A stretch of 64,000 bases of DNA. Origin: Meandrina meandrites. Lineage: Eukaryota; Cnidaria; Anthozoa; Scleractinia; Meandrinidae. The stretch is taken from contig OY855905.1 in the NCBI GenBank assembly GCA_963693305.1, positions 16,246,237-16,310,236 on the forward strand, written 5' to 3'. The notes beneath the pieces are model-generated. The model did not search any database and had not been told where the DNA came from. It saw only the letters and a list, made by a program, of their open reading frames with translations. A program made the position numbers and the translations under genes. Positions 1-11,100 of this stretch are shown here, piece by piece. Every line of letters starts with the position of its first letter. Position 1 is the first letter of the stretch.

Positions 1-1072
1 CATGCCTGCTACAAACTTCTTTTCGACGTCTTGCAGAGATGACTCGCTCGAAATTTTAACTTCAAGGCTTGTGATACGACATTCCCGCCATAGCCACTGC
101 AAACTACAACCACCAGTGTTTGATCCGTGGTGTTGTAAACAGAATAGGCTATTTAAATAATCACTTTTGCTACATCCGTGATTGCTAGATCCAAAAGTTG
201 GCAGGTCAATTATTTGGAGTAAGCGAAATTTTCCGCCATGACACAAAAGTACACCGTCGTTATTTGCCATCAATTTTGTCGTTAAGCTATTTCTTTTACC
301 GACATCTGTCCACAAATAGTCGAGGCAATGTCCCTACAACCTCCCTCGACTGCATAGACCAAAATTATACGAGGCTATCCACTCCAAAAAAAACAAACAA
401 ACACGTCTACTTGAAAATTATTTTCGACGATTCGCGGAGACGAGGTGCTCGACATTTTTGGCCATTTTTGACCGGATGTGACGTCAAATTACCGGCGATG
501 ATGGTAACACGAAAAATCCGCGAGTCTTTGACCCCCCCGGTCGCCCCCACCCCCCGCCGTGGACTGCCGATTCTTTTGCACTTCCTGTCGCCAGGGGCCA
601 ACCTACTAACCGCTGACCGACAATGTGACTTTGTGACGTAAAACTGCAACCTGAAACTGCCCCTCCAGCGACACAGAATAATCCACAGCTCTGTACGCCA
701 CGGAGCTGGTTTTAATAAGGATTTTGCAGAATTATGGAAAGTTAACACTATCTTTAAAAACATATTTCAGTTTCTGAATAGCTGAAACTATCGAAGGAAC
801 GAAAACAGTAAGTTAAGTCGTATGCTAAACGCATGTGGAACTGTGAAACCCTAGAACAATCTTTTTGGATTCATTGTTTAATCGAGGACATAACTAAACC
901 TCTGTTATCACAAACAGCAAGTTAATTAGGATTCAGTTTTGGATGACAATCGTAAGAGACGGGACGAGATATACAAGCCTTGGTTCATGGTTTTCTTTGG
1001 AAGATTATTGAAAAGATCGATCGGCAAACGGGTGAAAAACAGTTTCTCCGTGATAAGCTTCATTCGTTTCAG
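1..1072. other. Upstream region of the SH2-C1 gene
   Basis: No coding sequence is recognised here. Open frames at 198-641 (+) and 407-763 (-) overlap each other, start with uninformative sequence and show no domain, so they are treated as chance. The frame of the downstream gene is open from just after a stop at 953-955, but it has no ATG before 1073. The bases just before that ATG end in a pyrimidine-rich stretch and CAG, like a 3' splice site, so part of 956-1072 could be the end of a 5'-UTR intron (inference). Confidence 0.5.
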
Positions 1073-2473
1073 ATGTCAAGCAAGCCATCAAATCGTAAAC
1101 TTCCAAAGGAATATATGGAGCGGTCTCCTCCTTACGTCGATGTCGACAAACTGAATGAGACCGAGTGCAGAGGATGGCAAAGTGATATGCTACTTGCTTT
1201 ACAACAGAATGCTGCTCCCGAGCCGATTCGTTTAGCGTGCATGAAGAACTTACCTTCAAGACCCCCGTTCTTTGAAGAAGAGTTTCATGGGCGAATTCCA
1301 CGGGAGGAAGTAGAGGAATTACTTTCCGGCCCAAATGGTCCAGTCAATGGTAGATACTTAGTGCGTGAAAGTAATAGCTCACCGGGTGATTATAGCCTGT
1401 CTTTAAGCTACGGTGGTCATATTCTGCATTACAGATTGTTCTACGAAAACGAAAGGTACTTCATTGATTCCACTGATGAAAAGAAATACCAATCGATCAC
1501 AGATCTTGTTGTAGATGTGCTGAATATGTTTCGCGTGATTAATCATGTAGATGGGCAAATGCCAAAAGACGAGAAGAAGAAGTCCAATTCTTATCCTCAC
1601 GTTTTTAAACCTCATTCGTACAAACACTTCAAATGGTGTAATTTTTGTGGAGGATTCATGTGGGGAATAAGAGATCAAGGAATGAAGTGTGAAGGATGTG
1701 GGCTTGATGTCCACAGCCGCTGTATGAAGCATGCAGGAGAAGAGTGTGCTAAAAAGTCACCTTGCAAAGAAAAGAGAGTTCCGCGAAAGAAGTCGAGTAC
1801 CACCAATCCTCCGCTAAAGCAAAACAGTGTTTCAAGTGACACATTCAAAGCTTCCTGTGAATATCAAGAGAGCTGTATTAGATTTCTTAGTTATTTGAAT
1901 ATTCCTTCACACTATTTTGAAGCTGATGCTTTAAATCCCTGTTATTGTGAGGAATGCTGTCAAGATGTTGAAACGCCATTATGTAAGAGTGGTGATCCAC
2001 CCCAAACATACTCGCTTCCTACTGGATGGTGTCGATTCCAACTGGAGGCTGTTAGTTCACAGGAAAATGATGCTGTAGCGTCAAACTGGAATTTGGCTTT
2101 TCTGTCTTTAAATCCAAAGGAGATAATGGAAATACTTGAGTCAAAAACCACTGAACACAATTCTGAAGACTTGAGTCAAGAAGGGTCTAAACCACTTATC
2201 AAGATGACACCTTCCATCATTTGTGCTGATTTGGATTCTCCTAAGTTGAAGTACACAGATTGTGAGACAGGTGATAGCAAGGCAGGTCAAGTTGTCCTGC
2301 AAGCTTATATTGAGCCATACTCATATCAAATGATGCGGAGACCAGGATTAACTGAAGAAATTGATCCATATTTTAAAATGGACACTATATATTGGGTGAC
2401 AAGGCAAGCTTCATCTATTATACCATTTGCATTGCTTGTCAAGACCATGGATGCAACCTATCTAAAACTATAA
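1073..2473 (+). CDS. SH2-C1 protein with neuralized-like C-terminal segment
   Basis: A 466-residue protein in one uninterrupted exon. Residues about 70-150 form an SH2 domain with the pTyr-binding motif RYLVRES (94-100, key Arg98). Residues 176-225 form a canonical C1 zinc domain, with His176, Cys189, Cys192, Cys206, Cys209, His214, Cys217 and Cys225 at the classic spacing. SH2 followed by C1 is the N-terminal order of chimaerins, but the RhoGAP domain is absent. Instead residues about 262-466 carry a cysteine-rich segment (CYCEECC, 290-296), a GDPPQTYSLPTGWCRF block (307-322) and an EIDPYF...W block (429-441), which I associate from memory with the C-terminal region of neuralized-like proteins such as NEURL4. 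Expected role: phosphotyrosine and diacylglycerol/membrane-linked adaptor, possibly in ubiquitin signalling (inference). The start is the first in-frame ATG. A polyadenylation-like AATAAA occurs at about 3644. No introns were seen, so it is either a large single exon or a retrocopy. Confidence 0.82.
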   Translation: MSSKPSNRKLPKEYMERSPPYVDVDKLNETECRGWQSDMLLALQQNAAPEPIRLACMKNLPSRPPFFEEEFHGRIPREEVEELLSGPNGPVNGRYLVRESNSSPGDYSLSLSYGGHILHYRLFYENERYFIDSTDEKKYQSITDLVVDVLNMFRVINHVDGQMPKDEKKKSNSYPHVFKPHSYKHFKWCNFCGGFMWGIRDQGMKCEGCGLDVHSRCMKHAGEECAKKSPCKEKRVPRKKSSTTNPPLKQNSVSSDTFKASCEYQESCIRFLSYLNIPSHYFEADALNPCYCEECCQDVETPLCKSGDPPQTYSLPTGWCRFQLEAVSSQENDAVASNWNLAFLSLNPKEIMEILESKTTEHNSEDLSQEGSKPLIKMTPSIICADLDSPKLKYTDCETGDSKAGQVVLQAYIEPYSYQMMRRPGLTEEIDPYFKMDTIYWVTRQASSIIPFALLVKTMDATYLKL

Positions 2474-5400
2474 AATGTTCTCCTTGGAGATGTTATTGGG
2501 CTAAGCACCAGTAGTCAGAATATATTTTCCTGGATGACCAAATTTTCCTAAGAAGCATGGTACTTATTGTTTCTTAGGATAAAGAAATCTTCCAAATGTT
2601 GCCTCTGAACACCACTGTATAGTTAGCTGAAGATGATGCAGGAAGAAGAAAAAGGTTTATGAAAAATTTGCAATTTATTCTATTGTTGCTATGTTGCTCA
2701 ATGTTTCTGAAGGTAGCATATTCCAGCGCTGCAGATAATTTTTACTTGAAGCAACAAACATGTAAATGATAAAGATGATATGTTCAACAATGCGACTAGA
2801 TTTGATTCAGTGGTGACTAACTTTTAATGCATGGTCACCAATCTGTCCACAAAGATTTCAAGATTTTTTTATTTTCTTAGACTCCTGATAAATGGAGTGA
2901 ATGTTTATTCAAAACTGCAAAGAATATAATTACTCATTTTTACAACTGTTTGTGTATGCAAAACTGGAGTTTAGGGATATGGTGGTCGGTTCTTGCTTTG
3001 GTCGATCAGGTTTAAACAAAAGGTGTTGACAAGTGGTTGACAGATTAACGTGACTCTTGTATTTTCTGGTGTTTTTGGCATGACATTTTGTGACTGTTAA
3101 AGTATATTGATTTCTTCCCCGATGAATACTCAAGTTGCCGATAACTCTGATTTTGTGGTAAAGTTGATGACACATTGAACATTTTTTCTATGGAATTCTA
3201 TTGTGAGTACATCTGGATGACTTATGTGCATATAAGGCGAAATTTATTCTACCCTTTTAAGGTTTTCAATATGTATACAAAACCACTGGAAAAATTATAT
3301 CCAACAAAGATTTCTGCCATTTTGCTTGGGTTTTATATGCCATCTTTTCTATCAAAAGTGTCCGGAGACTGGATCAAGTTTTATCCAGATTGTGACATCA
3401 TGTTGGTTGCAAAGGTTTTGATTACGCTCCGCATGTCTCAGTGAATCTCTCTCAAACACAGAAAAAGTGTCTAGTGATGAGTCCAAATTTAGCGTTTCGT
3501 ATGGCTCTTTGGGTAGTGAAGTAGAGAAGAAACAGAGGAGGATTACAATGTAGTCTGCATCCAAAGTGAAGTCACGAGGTAGTTTGGCCGCATGATTTGA
3601 AGACCATTTTTTTAGAGCAAAATGCGGTAACTTCGATGAGTAATAAAATCATCAATTTGTTTCCTGACAATCTCAAACTTTCAGATATTTTCTGAAAACA
3701 GTTGTGGCCCATAGGGCCTTTGATTGTGTATTAAGCCACTGAAACTGCTCTTATTATTATTTGCTTTCTTATCAAAAATAGCTGGGAAATGCAAAGTGAT
3801 ATCTATATCTTTCCTTGAATACATTCCAGAAGTGTTATTTGTTTCCAAAAGTTAAACTTTCTGCAAAAAAATCTAAATTTAATTAAAAGTGACAACGGGA
3901 CACCCAAGGCCATTATTTTACGCAGGATGTGAATGGCTTTTCACGGTCAGATTTTGTTTTATACGTACAAATGAAAATAGAGATGCAAGCACTAAGAAAG
4001 TATTTTAAAAGGCCCCGAAATCATAACCTGAAATGTATGTGTTACAAAGATGTGATTTGCATGAGTTTGAACAAGCAGCTATTTCAAAAAGAAATAGTGT
4101 TTCATTTCCAGAGAGCGAAAGGATAAGAATGACAAGGAACTTCCTAATTTGCCCTTATCTTGCCCTTTTTCGTCACCAGCGCAGGCTAGCCCTTCCATGC
4201 CAGCAAACATGACACACAAGAAGGCATTGTGTCTTTGTTTGCGCTTGCAAGCGCTCTCATTGGTGGGAATTTTCTTTCTCAGAATATAGCTAGAATGTTT
4301 ACTTGACAATTAAACACGGAAAGAGCTTACTTTATATTTTTCGCCACTACATTGCTTTAATCAAACTTAAAAGCATTGCAGTCATCAGATATTTCTATTT
4401 GTAATGAATCTCAATAATTTTTGGTCTTGCTGACGATTATCTTTCCGATATTTGAAGAACATGTTTTTACGAGATTGTTTGCCTTTAGTACAATGTGTTG
4501 ACATTGTGGTTACGAGCATTCTTCTGATTGGACAGTTGCCCCCTCTGTGTAAATAGTTCACATTGAATCCAAAACAATACCGTTTCGTTTCTGAGAACGA
4601 GAACGTTTCTGTTTCGTTTCAGCAGTAAACCAGTAACTTCTGCAATCAATTAGTCAACATGCACATTTGTGGCTACAAACACAGTCAAGCATCTATTTTT
4701 GGGATGTGCGTTTTCTGCAGTTTCAGTAAAGGGAGTAAATCAAACGTACATGCGCATACTTTGAGAGAGCATACATTGCTAAATTAGTAAGGCGTATTAT
4801 CACCAAGTATTTACTCAGTTATCAGTTTATAAAATTACCAAATATTGACATGAAATTAAACGAGTTAGAGGCAGCAAGAATTTCTTTTATTTTTTTTGGT
4901 TGCTTGCTTTGGATGTTTACAAATGATTACTAAAAGTTTAATTGATCCAGAACTAAACGATTTTGTTTGAAAACATGTAAAATTTAATGTTCAGTGAAGG
5001 AAGTCACATGTTACCAGCAATGGTTATCCTGCATAAGATACCTTAGGTGAAATCCAAAATCCGTCGTACAGGAGCTTTCAAAAAGAGTTTACAGTTGCTG
5101 AAATGTCTGGAATCAATCAATCAACAGCCGAACAGCTTCAAAAAGCAACAAACAACATCGACCTCCATCCAAATTAATCAACAGCACATCGAACCACATC
5201 AAATGATTAAACAAATTTACTATGTGTTCATCCTGCGTAACTATGGTTTCCAAACTGTTATCTGGTAGGCCGTAGGTTTGATTCCTGTCAGGATATGAAT
5301 TTTTTCTTTGTCCCACGTTTGTGACAAATGAACATATCATCCGTATCATTCATTCATCAAGCTTAAAATTCACCATCTTCATTATCTGTTAACATACATG

Positions 5401-5829
5401 TATGGCCGACTAAGTTTACCATTTTATTTCCCAAAACAGAAAGTTGGTAGAGTATCACATTATGCTAAACTTTATTTCCTTTTACTGCTCTCTTTGCTTT
5501 CCATCCCCCCAAATTTTGCGACAGCAGTGCAGTTGTAAATGAAACTCCTGAAGGTTTTCTTACCCAATTTGTAAAAGCACATGTTAATCATTTTATTTGG
5601 ATAGATCATGTTTACATTTTTCTGTCTTAATTCATTACATTGAGTGAACTTGAGTAGTACAAGTGTAGGGTTGAGGTGTTTGTCTTCGTTTTGGCCTGAC
5701 TGTGGGGAATAAAATTTTTTTCACACTTTATTTTTCTTTTATGTTCATGTTAATTGCCAGTTGGCCTCATTTTGGAGTTCAAATTCTTTTGTATTTTGTA
5801 CATGCTGAAGAGGCTTGGCAGTCCAATTA
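2474..5829. other. AT-rich 3' and intergenic DNA
   Basis: The probable 3' UTR of the SH2-C1 gene comes first (an AATAAA lies near 3644), followed by AT-rich DNA. Short open frames at 3175-3444, 3929-4126, 5047-5268 and on the minus strand show no domain and poor codon texture. No RNA gene or clear repeat was recognised. Confidence 0.5.
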
Positions 5830-6000
5830 CAGTGGCAGATCCAGGCCTTCAGCTAAGGGAGGGCTTTTAAAGGCTTGACTATGAATGTTGAATTCTGTGA
5901 AGATAATTCTGGCAGTTCACAGAAAATGCACTATTTTCAAAAATATAAGGGGGTGCCCACCCTCCCCCCCCTCCCGGCCCCTCTCCTTGATCCGCCACTG
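5830..6000. mobile_element. Small hAT-like MITE
   Basis: A 171-bp element. It starts CAGTGGCAGATCCAGG and ends in the inverse, CTTGATCCGCCACTG, the CAGTGGCGGATC style of terminal repeat common in non-autonomous hAT elements. The interior is a C-rich stretch. No exact 8-bp target duplication is visible, so the copy is probably old. Confidence 0.6.
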
Positions 6001-6177
6001 AGTTAGCATGAACACAAAGGAATAACAAAGTAGCTGAGAAAGGTCTATTTGCATGATCATGTTGCTTTTCCCCAACATTGGCAATTTGCAAGTGTTGTAA
6101 AAAGAATACCATTGCTCATACTCTGAGGTTGTTATTTATGGCACTGTGCTGTTGGAATTGACTGATAAGATGCATGC

Positions 6178-6596
6178 TGTAAATGATTTAATAAACGCCC
6201 GAGGTGTCTATTAAATTTCAGGGGTCCTGGAGGGGCGTTAATTAGATATGAGACGTTTATGAAAGAGAGGCGTTCATTTCACTTTAATGTCAACAAAACA
6301 AATAAGAGGCGTAGTTTACTCATGGAGTAAAATAGAAAACGGAGTTTGTGAGTAGGAGACTAATCCAATCTGCGCATATGTCGTTCAAAGATTGATATCG
6401 ATGTCTTCACCATCATCGGGATCAACCACGTTCGCTTTGTTGGCCTCTTTGCTAGTTATTAAGGTGATTCTTGGGAGGGGGGGCATCTATTAGACATGGG
6501 GCGTTTATAAGAGGGAAATGTCTGATACAGACTTTGTAGCTTATTAGATACGAGCCATTTATTTGAGAGTGGGTGTTAACTAGATCATTTACGGTA
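6178..6596. mobile_element. Decayed terminal-inverted-repeat element
   Basis: The left edge (CTGTAAATGATTTAATAAAC) is matched in inverted orientation at the right edge (TAGATCATTTACGGTA). Internal phrases such as GGGGCGTTTATAAGAGGG and GGGGCGTTAATTAGATA recur within it. It looks like a diverged mariner-type MITE. No coding capacity was seen. Confidence 0.45.
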
Positions 6597-6600
6597 ATCT

Positions 6601-7428
6601 CACAATGCTTGACAAGACAAGTTATACTTAGATTTCTTTTGCCCATGATAATTAAGACAGTATCCATGCATGTGCAACAGTTCCATGTGCATCAAACAGT
6701 ATCCAGGTGCAACCAAGGGGGTTGATTCATTTAATATTACTTGTACTATTTAAGAATATGACTCTGACAAAATTTCCAAACCTTGTCACATAGGTGAAAA
6801 ATGCACCATATCATTGGTTCGATAACTGATGTTTTCATATTTTATTGATATTTTGGTAGAACAATTATATTAGGAAGTTATTTTTGCCATTATGTGCATG
6901 TCAAATATCATTATCATATGCAGTTAATTATGAGTATAGTTGCTCAATAATTTTCCTTTGCAAATTCTCTTATTATCACTGTCAAGGTATCACTATAAAT
7001 GAGGATAGAAACACTGATTGTCCTTCAGTTCCATTACTGTTAGCTTTTATTTGTTTATAAGCTGGACACAGACACTATTGCTCTTACCAAAAAAAAATTG
7101 TTGTAGCCTCTTGGAATATATTTGTTCAATACTTTTGTTCTATTAATGTAATGATAATTATAAATTTTGATTAATGGTAATTGTAAAATTCATTAACTAT
7201 TCATAAGGGTGCAATGCAAACCAATCCCAGCACAGTATTCAGATCACATGTACACAACTGTAAACCTCAGTACAAATCAAACAATAGAAATAAACTTTTG
7301 ATACAAACTCGTGCTCAGCTAATAAGTATTCATTAACTTTTCATACAGATCTCTACCAAATCTCATAACAATACTTGACATTCAATTTATTGTTTTCATT
7401 TCACCAGTAGAGTAAAATATTCATGTCT
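6601..7428. other. AT-rich DNA without recognised features
   Basis: I see no gene, RNA or well-defined repeat here. The sequence is AT-rich with short simple stretches. Confidence 0.4.
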
Positions 7429-7492
7429 GATCTGTATGGCCATTTACAATGGCTTGCCTATCGGCTCGCCATTGTAAATGCCCATGCAGATC
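7429..7492. repeat. Near-perfect 64-bp hairpin
   Basis: Two arms of about 29 bp (GATCTGTATGGCCATTTACA and its inverse ending at 7492) are separated by a few bases. They could form a long stem in DNA or RNA. It may be a miniature inverted-repeat element. It is followed at about 7543-7700 by two to three diverged repeats of about 75 bp sharing TTAAATGTTCTGATAATAC, related to sequence near 9825. Confidence 0.6.
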
Positions 7493-7814
7493 TCGTGCTC
7501 ATTTTTTTATCTACTACTTATATTATAAATCTTGATTATATTAAATGTTCTGATAATACATGTATCATGATTAATCACTCTATCACAGTGAGAAGGAATT
7601 TGATCTTAGTTAAATGTTCTGATAATACCATGGTTTATCAGTCTATCACAGGGAAAAGGAATTTCAACTTTATTATAAAAAGATATATTCTGATGATATC
7701 ATGACTACCACAGGGAGAATCAAAAGCCTGTCGGGCTTCATGTCTCGTGTTAAGTTTTGAAGCTTAATTTAAACATTGAACACTTTCCACATATACTTAT
7801 TGCTTGCTGGCAAC

Positions 7815-8737
7815 AGGCGTTAACAAAACCAGGATCGGACCGGATCGGATCGGATCGACCGGATTGTCAAAACCTGGACCGGATTGACAAAACCTGGATC
7901 GGATCCAAAAATATCCGTAAATTCCCGCCAAAATAGTCACGTGATATCTCTAATCGAATATGGCACAGAAAGAAGTAAGGAGACGTTCGCTGTGTGTTCC
8001 TTTTTCTTACAAAGTAAGAAGTAAGAAGTTTTGTTATTCAGTGACCCTGGTAATGATTTTCTTTCCTAGAGGGAAAGATCAAGAAGGAAGGGCGAGATAC
8101 GAACAGGAAAATTGCATTAGCAGTAAAAACGAACAGAAGTACCGGATCCTCTCACTGTAGATGGGTCTTATCAGCTATAACTGATGTACATGTATCTTCA
8201 AACTGTCAGAATGTCTCGTATAATGATTATTGTAATTATCTCTTCTAGTTCTAAATTAAAAATATAATCGCCAGTTGTCTCACATCCTCATGTACAGCCC
8301 TCAAAGCACTAAAAAAACCTGAATTTAGTTTTAGTTCGTAATCTTTTTGAACTTAGATATTCACTTTTGGAATAATACCAACACGGTCTGATTACGAGGT
8401 GCGGTTACCTTAGATCTACATCCCGCTTTTTTATTGATTATTTGTAAAACTTTTTTACCTCGGTTTCAAGTTGGGTAGCCTTGGCGCCATAAACTAGCAG
8501 GTGGTGAAAAACAGTTGCCGATGGTGTGAGACTGAAGAAGTTTGGATTTTCGCCGGTTTTACATTTTCGATTAGCGATATCACATGACTATTTTGGCGGA
8601 AATTTATGGTAATCCAACTTTTTTGGATCCGATCCAGGTTTTGTCAGTCGGATCACATCCGGTCCGGGTTTTGTCAATCCGGTCCGGTCCGATCCAATCC
8701 GATCCGATCCGGTCCGATCCTGGTTTTGTTAACGCCC
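7815..8737. mobile_element. Non-autonomous MULE-like element, 9-bp TSD
   Basis: A 923-bp element flanked by identical 9-bp copies of GCTGGCAAC (7806-7814 and 8738-8746). The terminal inverted repeats are about 150-170 bp long, beginning AGGCGTTAACAAAACCAGG on the left and GGGCGTTAACAAAACCAGG on the right (inverse). Both arms contain clustered GGATCGG and GGACCGG motifs and repeated CAAAACCTGG phrases, like subterminal transposase-binding arrays. Long inverted repeats with a 9-bp duplication are typical of Mutator-like elements. The interior has only a doubtful 66-codon frame and no transposase. Confidence 0.8.
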
Positions 8738-8746
8738 GCTGGCAAC

Positions 8747-9195
8747 CTTGCTGGCTGTAGTATACTCACAGGTAGCCAAAGCTTAAGATACGACTGAAAA
8801 TAAATAAAATGATCTAAAACTGTCAAATTTCCCTCAAAACGCCTCAAATTCAAAGGCTTCGATAGTCATTCTATAAATACATACCGAAAAAGTGCCCAAT
8901 GTTACATCCTTTCCCCATCAAAACGACAATATTTTAGTGGTAAACCTCCACAAACCATCCGCAGCCCGAGCGCCTCTGCAATTTTTCTCATTTAATCATA
9001 TGCCTGATTTGGAACCACAAAAGCCACTTTCTAGGGGAGGTGTGTGTAATGTCGCGTGCAACACATGATGAAGTGTAATCAACTCCTGCACCTGTTTTTT
9101 GGATTCAGTTTTTGATAAAATCTGTTTATCAAATTCTTGACATTTTGGCGGTATTACAAAGAAAAACCAAGCAACCACAAGCACACAACCGTGTA
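8747..9195. other. Unassigned spacer
   Basis: No gene or repeat boundary recognised. A short minus-strand frame at 8996-9202 lacks any domain. Confidence 0.35.
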
Positions 9196-9715
9196 AGAGC
9201 ACACATAATGTACCAGCATTTAGAATTAACTCAATACATTGTCACCTGCGTTTAAAATAAATAACTAAAAACTTTTCTTCAAGCAAGAACACACATAATG
9301 TTCCACAAATTTACAAGAAATATATACATTGTTTTAATCTTGCTCACTTGTTGCTTCATAACCTCACGTGAGATCTTACACGAAGTACTACCCTGTGCTA
9401 AAGCTACCCACACCATATTCTCGTGTTCCGTGACGTACGTCACGGTAACACTAGAGCACACATAATTTCCCAGCATTTAGAATTAACTCAATACATTGTC
9501 ACCTGTGTTTAAAATAAGTAACTAAAAGCTTTTCTTCAAGCAAGAACACACATAATGTCCCACAAATTTACAAGAAATATATATACATTGTTTTAATCTT
9601 GCTCACTTGTTGCTTCATAACCTCACATGAGATCTTACACGAAGTACTACCCTGCGCTAAAGCTATACCCACACCATATTATCGTGTTCCGTGACGTATG
9701 TCACGGTAACACTAG
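9196..9715. repeat. Two-copy tandem duplication of about 257 bp
   Basis: Unit 1 runs 9196-9452 and unit 2 runs 9453-9715. Both begin AGAGCACACATAAT and end CACGGTAACACTAG, with only scattered substitutions and small indels. Each unit also holds a second ACACACATAATG phrase about 90 bp in. No coding potential was seen. Confidence 0.8.
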
Positions 9716-9795
9716 CCTGCGTCGCAGACAGTCTAAACCGCCGGTATAGGGCTATACCGAGGATTATCTGACACGTCCGGCTGCGACGCAGGCTA
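9713..9795. mobile_element. 83-bp MITE
   Basis: Perfect 15-bp terminal inverted repeats (TAGCCTGCGTCGCAG at 9713-9727 and its inverse at 9781-9795) enclose a GC-rich centre. The terminal TA could be a TA target duplication, giving a very small mariner-like MITE. Confidence 0.65.
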
Positions 9796-10060
9796 CTGCT
9801 AACATGAGACAAAAAGGAATTTGAACTTAATTAAACATTCTGATAGTATCATGATTACATATGCTTATATGAGAAAAACCCTATGTGGAATATCAAAAAG
9901 CAATCCCTTATAAGACTAGTGATTTAATTAGCATGACAATAACAACACCGCTCATACAAGATCAAAAGCTCTTTAGCTGTCTTGTGTCATGCTTCTGTGT
10001 CTCAAGATTTTCATTTAATTTTTAAGTAGATATGAAAACTACATCTGCTACATTCCACCT

Positions 10061-10145
10061 TAAGGCTCGATTTCAGCCGTCGTCTCGAGTTCGGTCTTTC
10101 CTCCCTGAGAAGAGATGGCTGGACGCATGAGTGGCTGATTGTGTC
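10061..10145. repeat. Solo end of the TAGGCTCGATT element family
   Basis: This stretch (AAGGCTCGATTTCAGCCG followed by TTCGGTCTTTCCTCC and GGCTGGACGC) matches the terminal inverted repeat of the element at 17000-18015. No partner end was found nearby. The 260 bp before it (9796-10060) hold nothing recognisable. Confidence 0.6.
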
Positions 10146-10536
10146 TGTGATGAAGATTCTTTAAAATTTAATTTATACGCTGTTACTGGTTGCTGGAAAT
10201 GGCATCCAAACCACAGGCAGACCACCCTATGTGTTCGTCGTTAATAATTGTTCACATAGGACCAACAAAAGAAATATGTTGAAATCTATGAAGGTTACGG
10301 ATAAAGCTCTGAAAATTACATTTCTAAATAAATGTTCTTCCAAATAGTTCAATACAGGCAAAAGAAATGTCAATCAACTAGTGTGTGGTGTTTTTTTCGC
10401 GTTCGTTGGTCGTATTTGGCGTTTTTTTGTGCTATGTTTATGTTTTGCTGAAGGCCGGTAAGAGAAGAAAAAGTCTCTTTTTCATTTTTGTCTTGTGTTG
10501 CGATGACGTTGTCATGGCGACACGAGAATATTGTAT

Positions 10537-10692
10537 TGGGGGAAAGGTGCCTACCCAGACAATGGACGCCTGACTCAGGAGCAGAGAAAGTTTAACTTGC
10601 ACTACGGTCTGTAGTATGGAACGAGCATTTGGCATGTTGAAAGCTCGTTGGCGAATTGCATTGAAAAAGGTTAAACACATCAAAGATCTCTT
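10537..10692 (+). pseudogene. PIF/Harbinger transposase fragment
   Basis: Reading across frames gives YPDNGRLTQEQRKFNL followed, after a frame change near 10605-10615, by ERAFGMLKARWRIALKK. These are the conserved C-terminal block of PIF/Harbinger transposases (DDE-type nucleases), ending around the catalytic Glu of the ERAFG motif. Only about 50 codons remain and the frame is broken, so it is a dead remnant. No matching terminal repeats could be placed around it. Confidence 0.65.
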
Positions 10693-10868
10693 CGAGATTC
10701 GACTATTTTGCATGGAGTAGGGGAAATGATAATATTGAAAACGATTTGCGATGTATTAGCCCATTGACTCCCAGTCCCGAAGGCTTTTGTTAGCGCACCC
10801 CACCCTCCAAAATTCCTGGCTCTTTTACAGCATTTAACACAAACGTGCAAGTGGAAAAAATAAACCAT

Positions 10869-11052
10869 ACCGTAAAATTCCGGTTATAAGCCCCACTCAC
10901 CCCCCCCCCCCCCCCCCCCGCTTATAAGCTCCCCCGGTTGTAGGTCCATCTACCTTGAAACAAGAAAATACATCCGGTTATAGCCCCCCCCCCCCCCCAC
11001 CACCACCGGATATAAGCGCCACTCTACCGGATGACAATACTGAATACTGTAT
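10869..11052. repeat. CCGGTTATAAGCCC interspersed repeat, copy 1
   Basis: It begins ACCGTAAAATTCCGGTTATA, has repeated GGTTATAAGC/CCGGATATAAG phrases separated by long C runs, and ends CCGGATGACAATACTGAA. A second copy is at 36232-36380 in the same orientation. It is probably a short MITE. Confidence 0.65.
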
Positions 11053-11100
11053 AATGATACATAATTTCCATAATTTCATAACATAATAATTTCCTACAAT

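Noticed and set aside
198..763. Overlapping frames upstream of the first gene
   Set aside because: They lie on opposite strands over the same bases, with no domain and no usable context.
980..1072. Longer N-terminus of the SH2-C1 protein from 980
   Set aside because: The codon at 980 is TTG; the first in-frame ATG is 1073.
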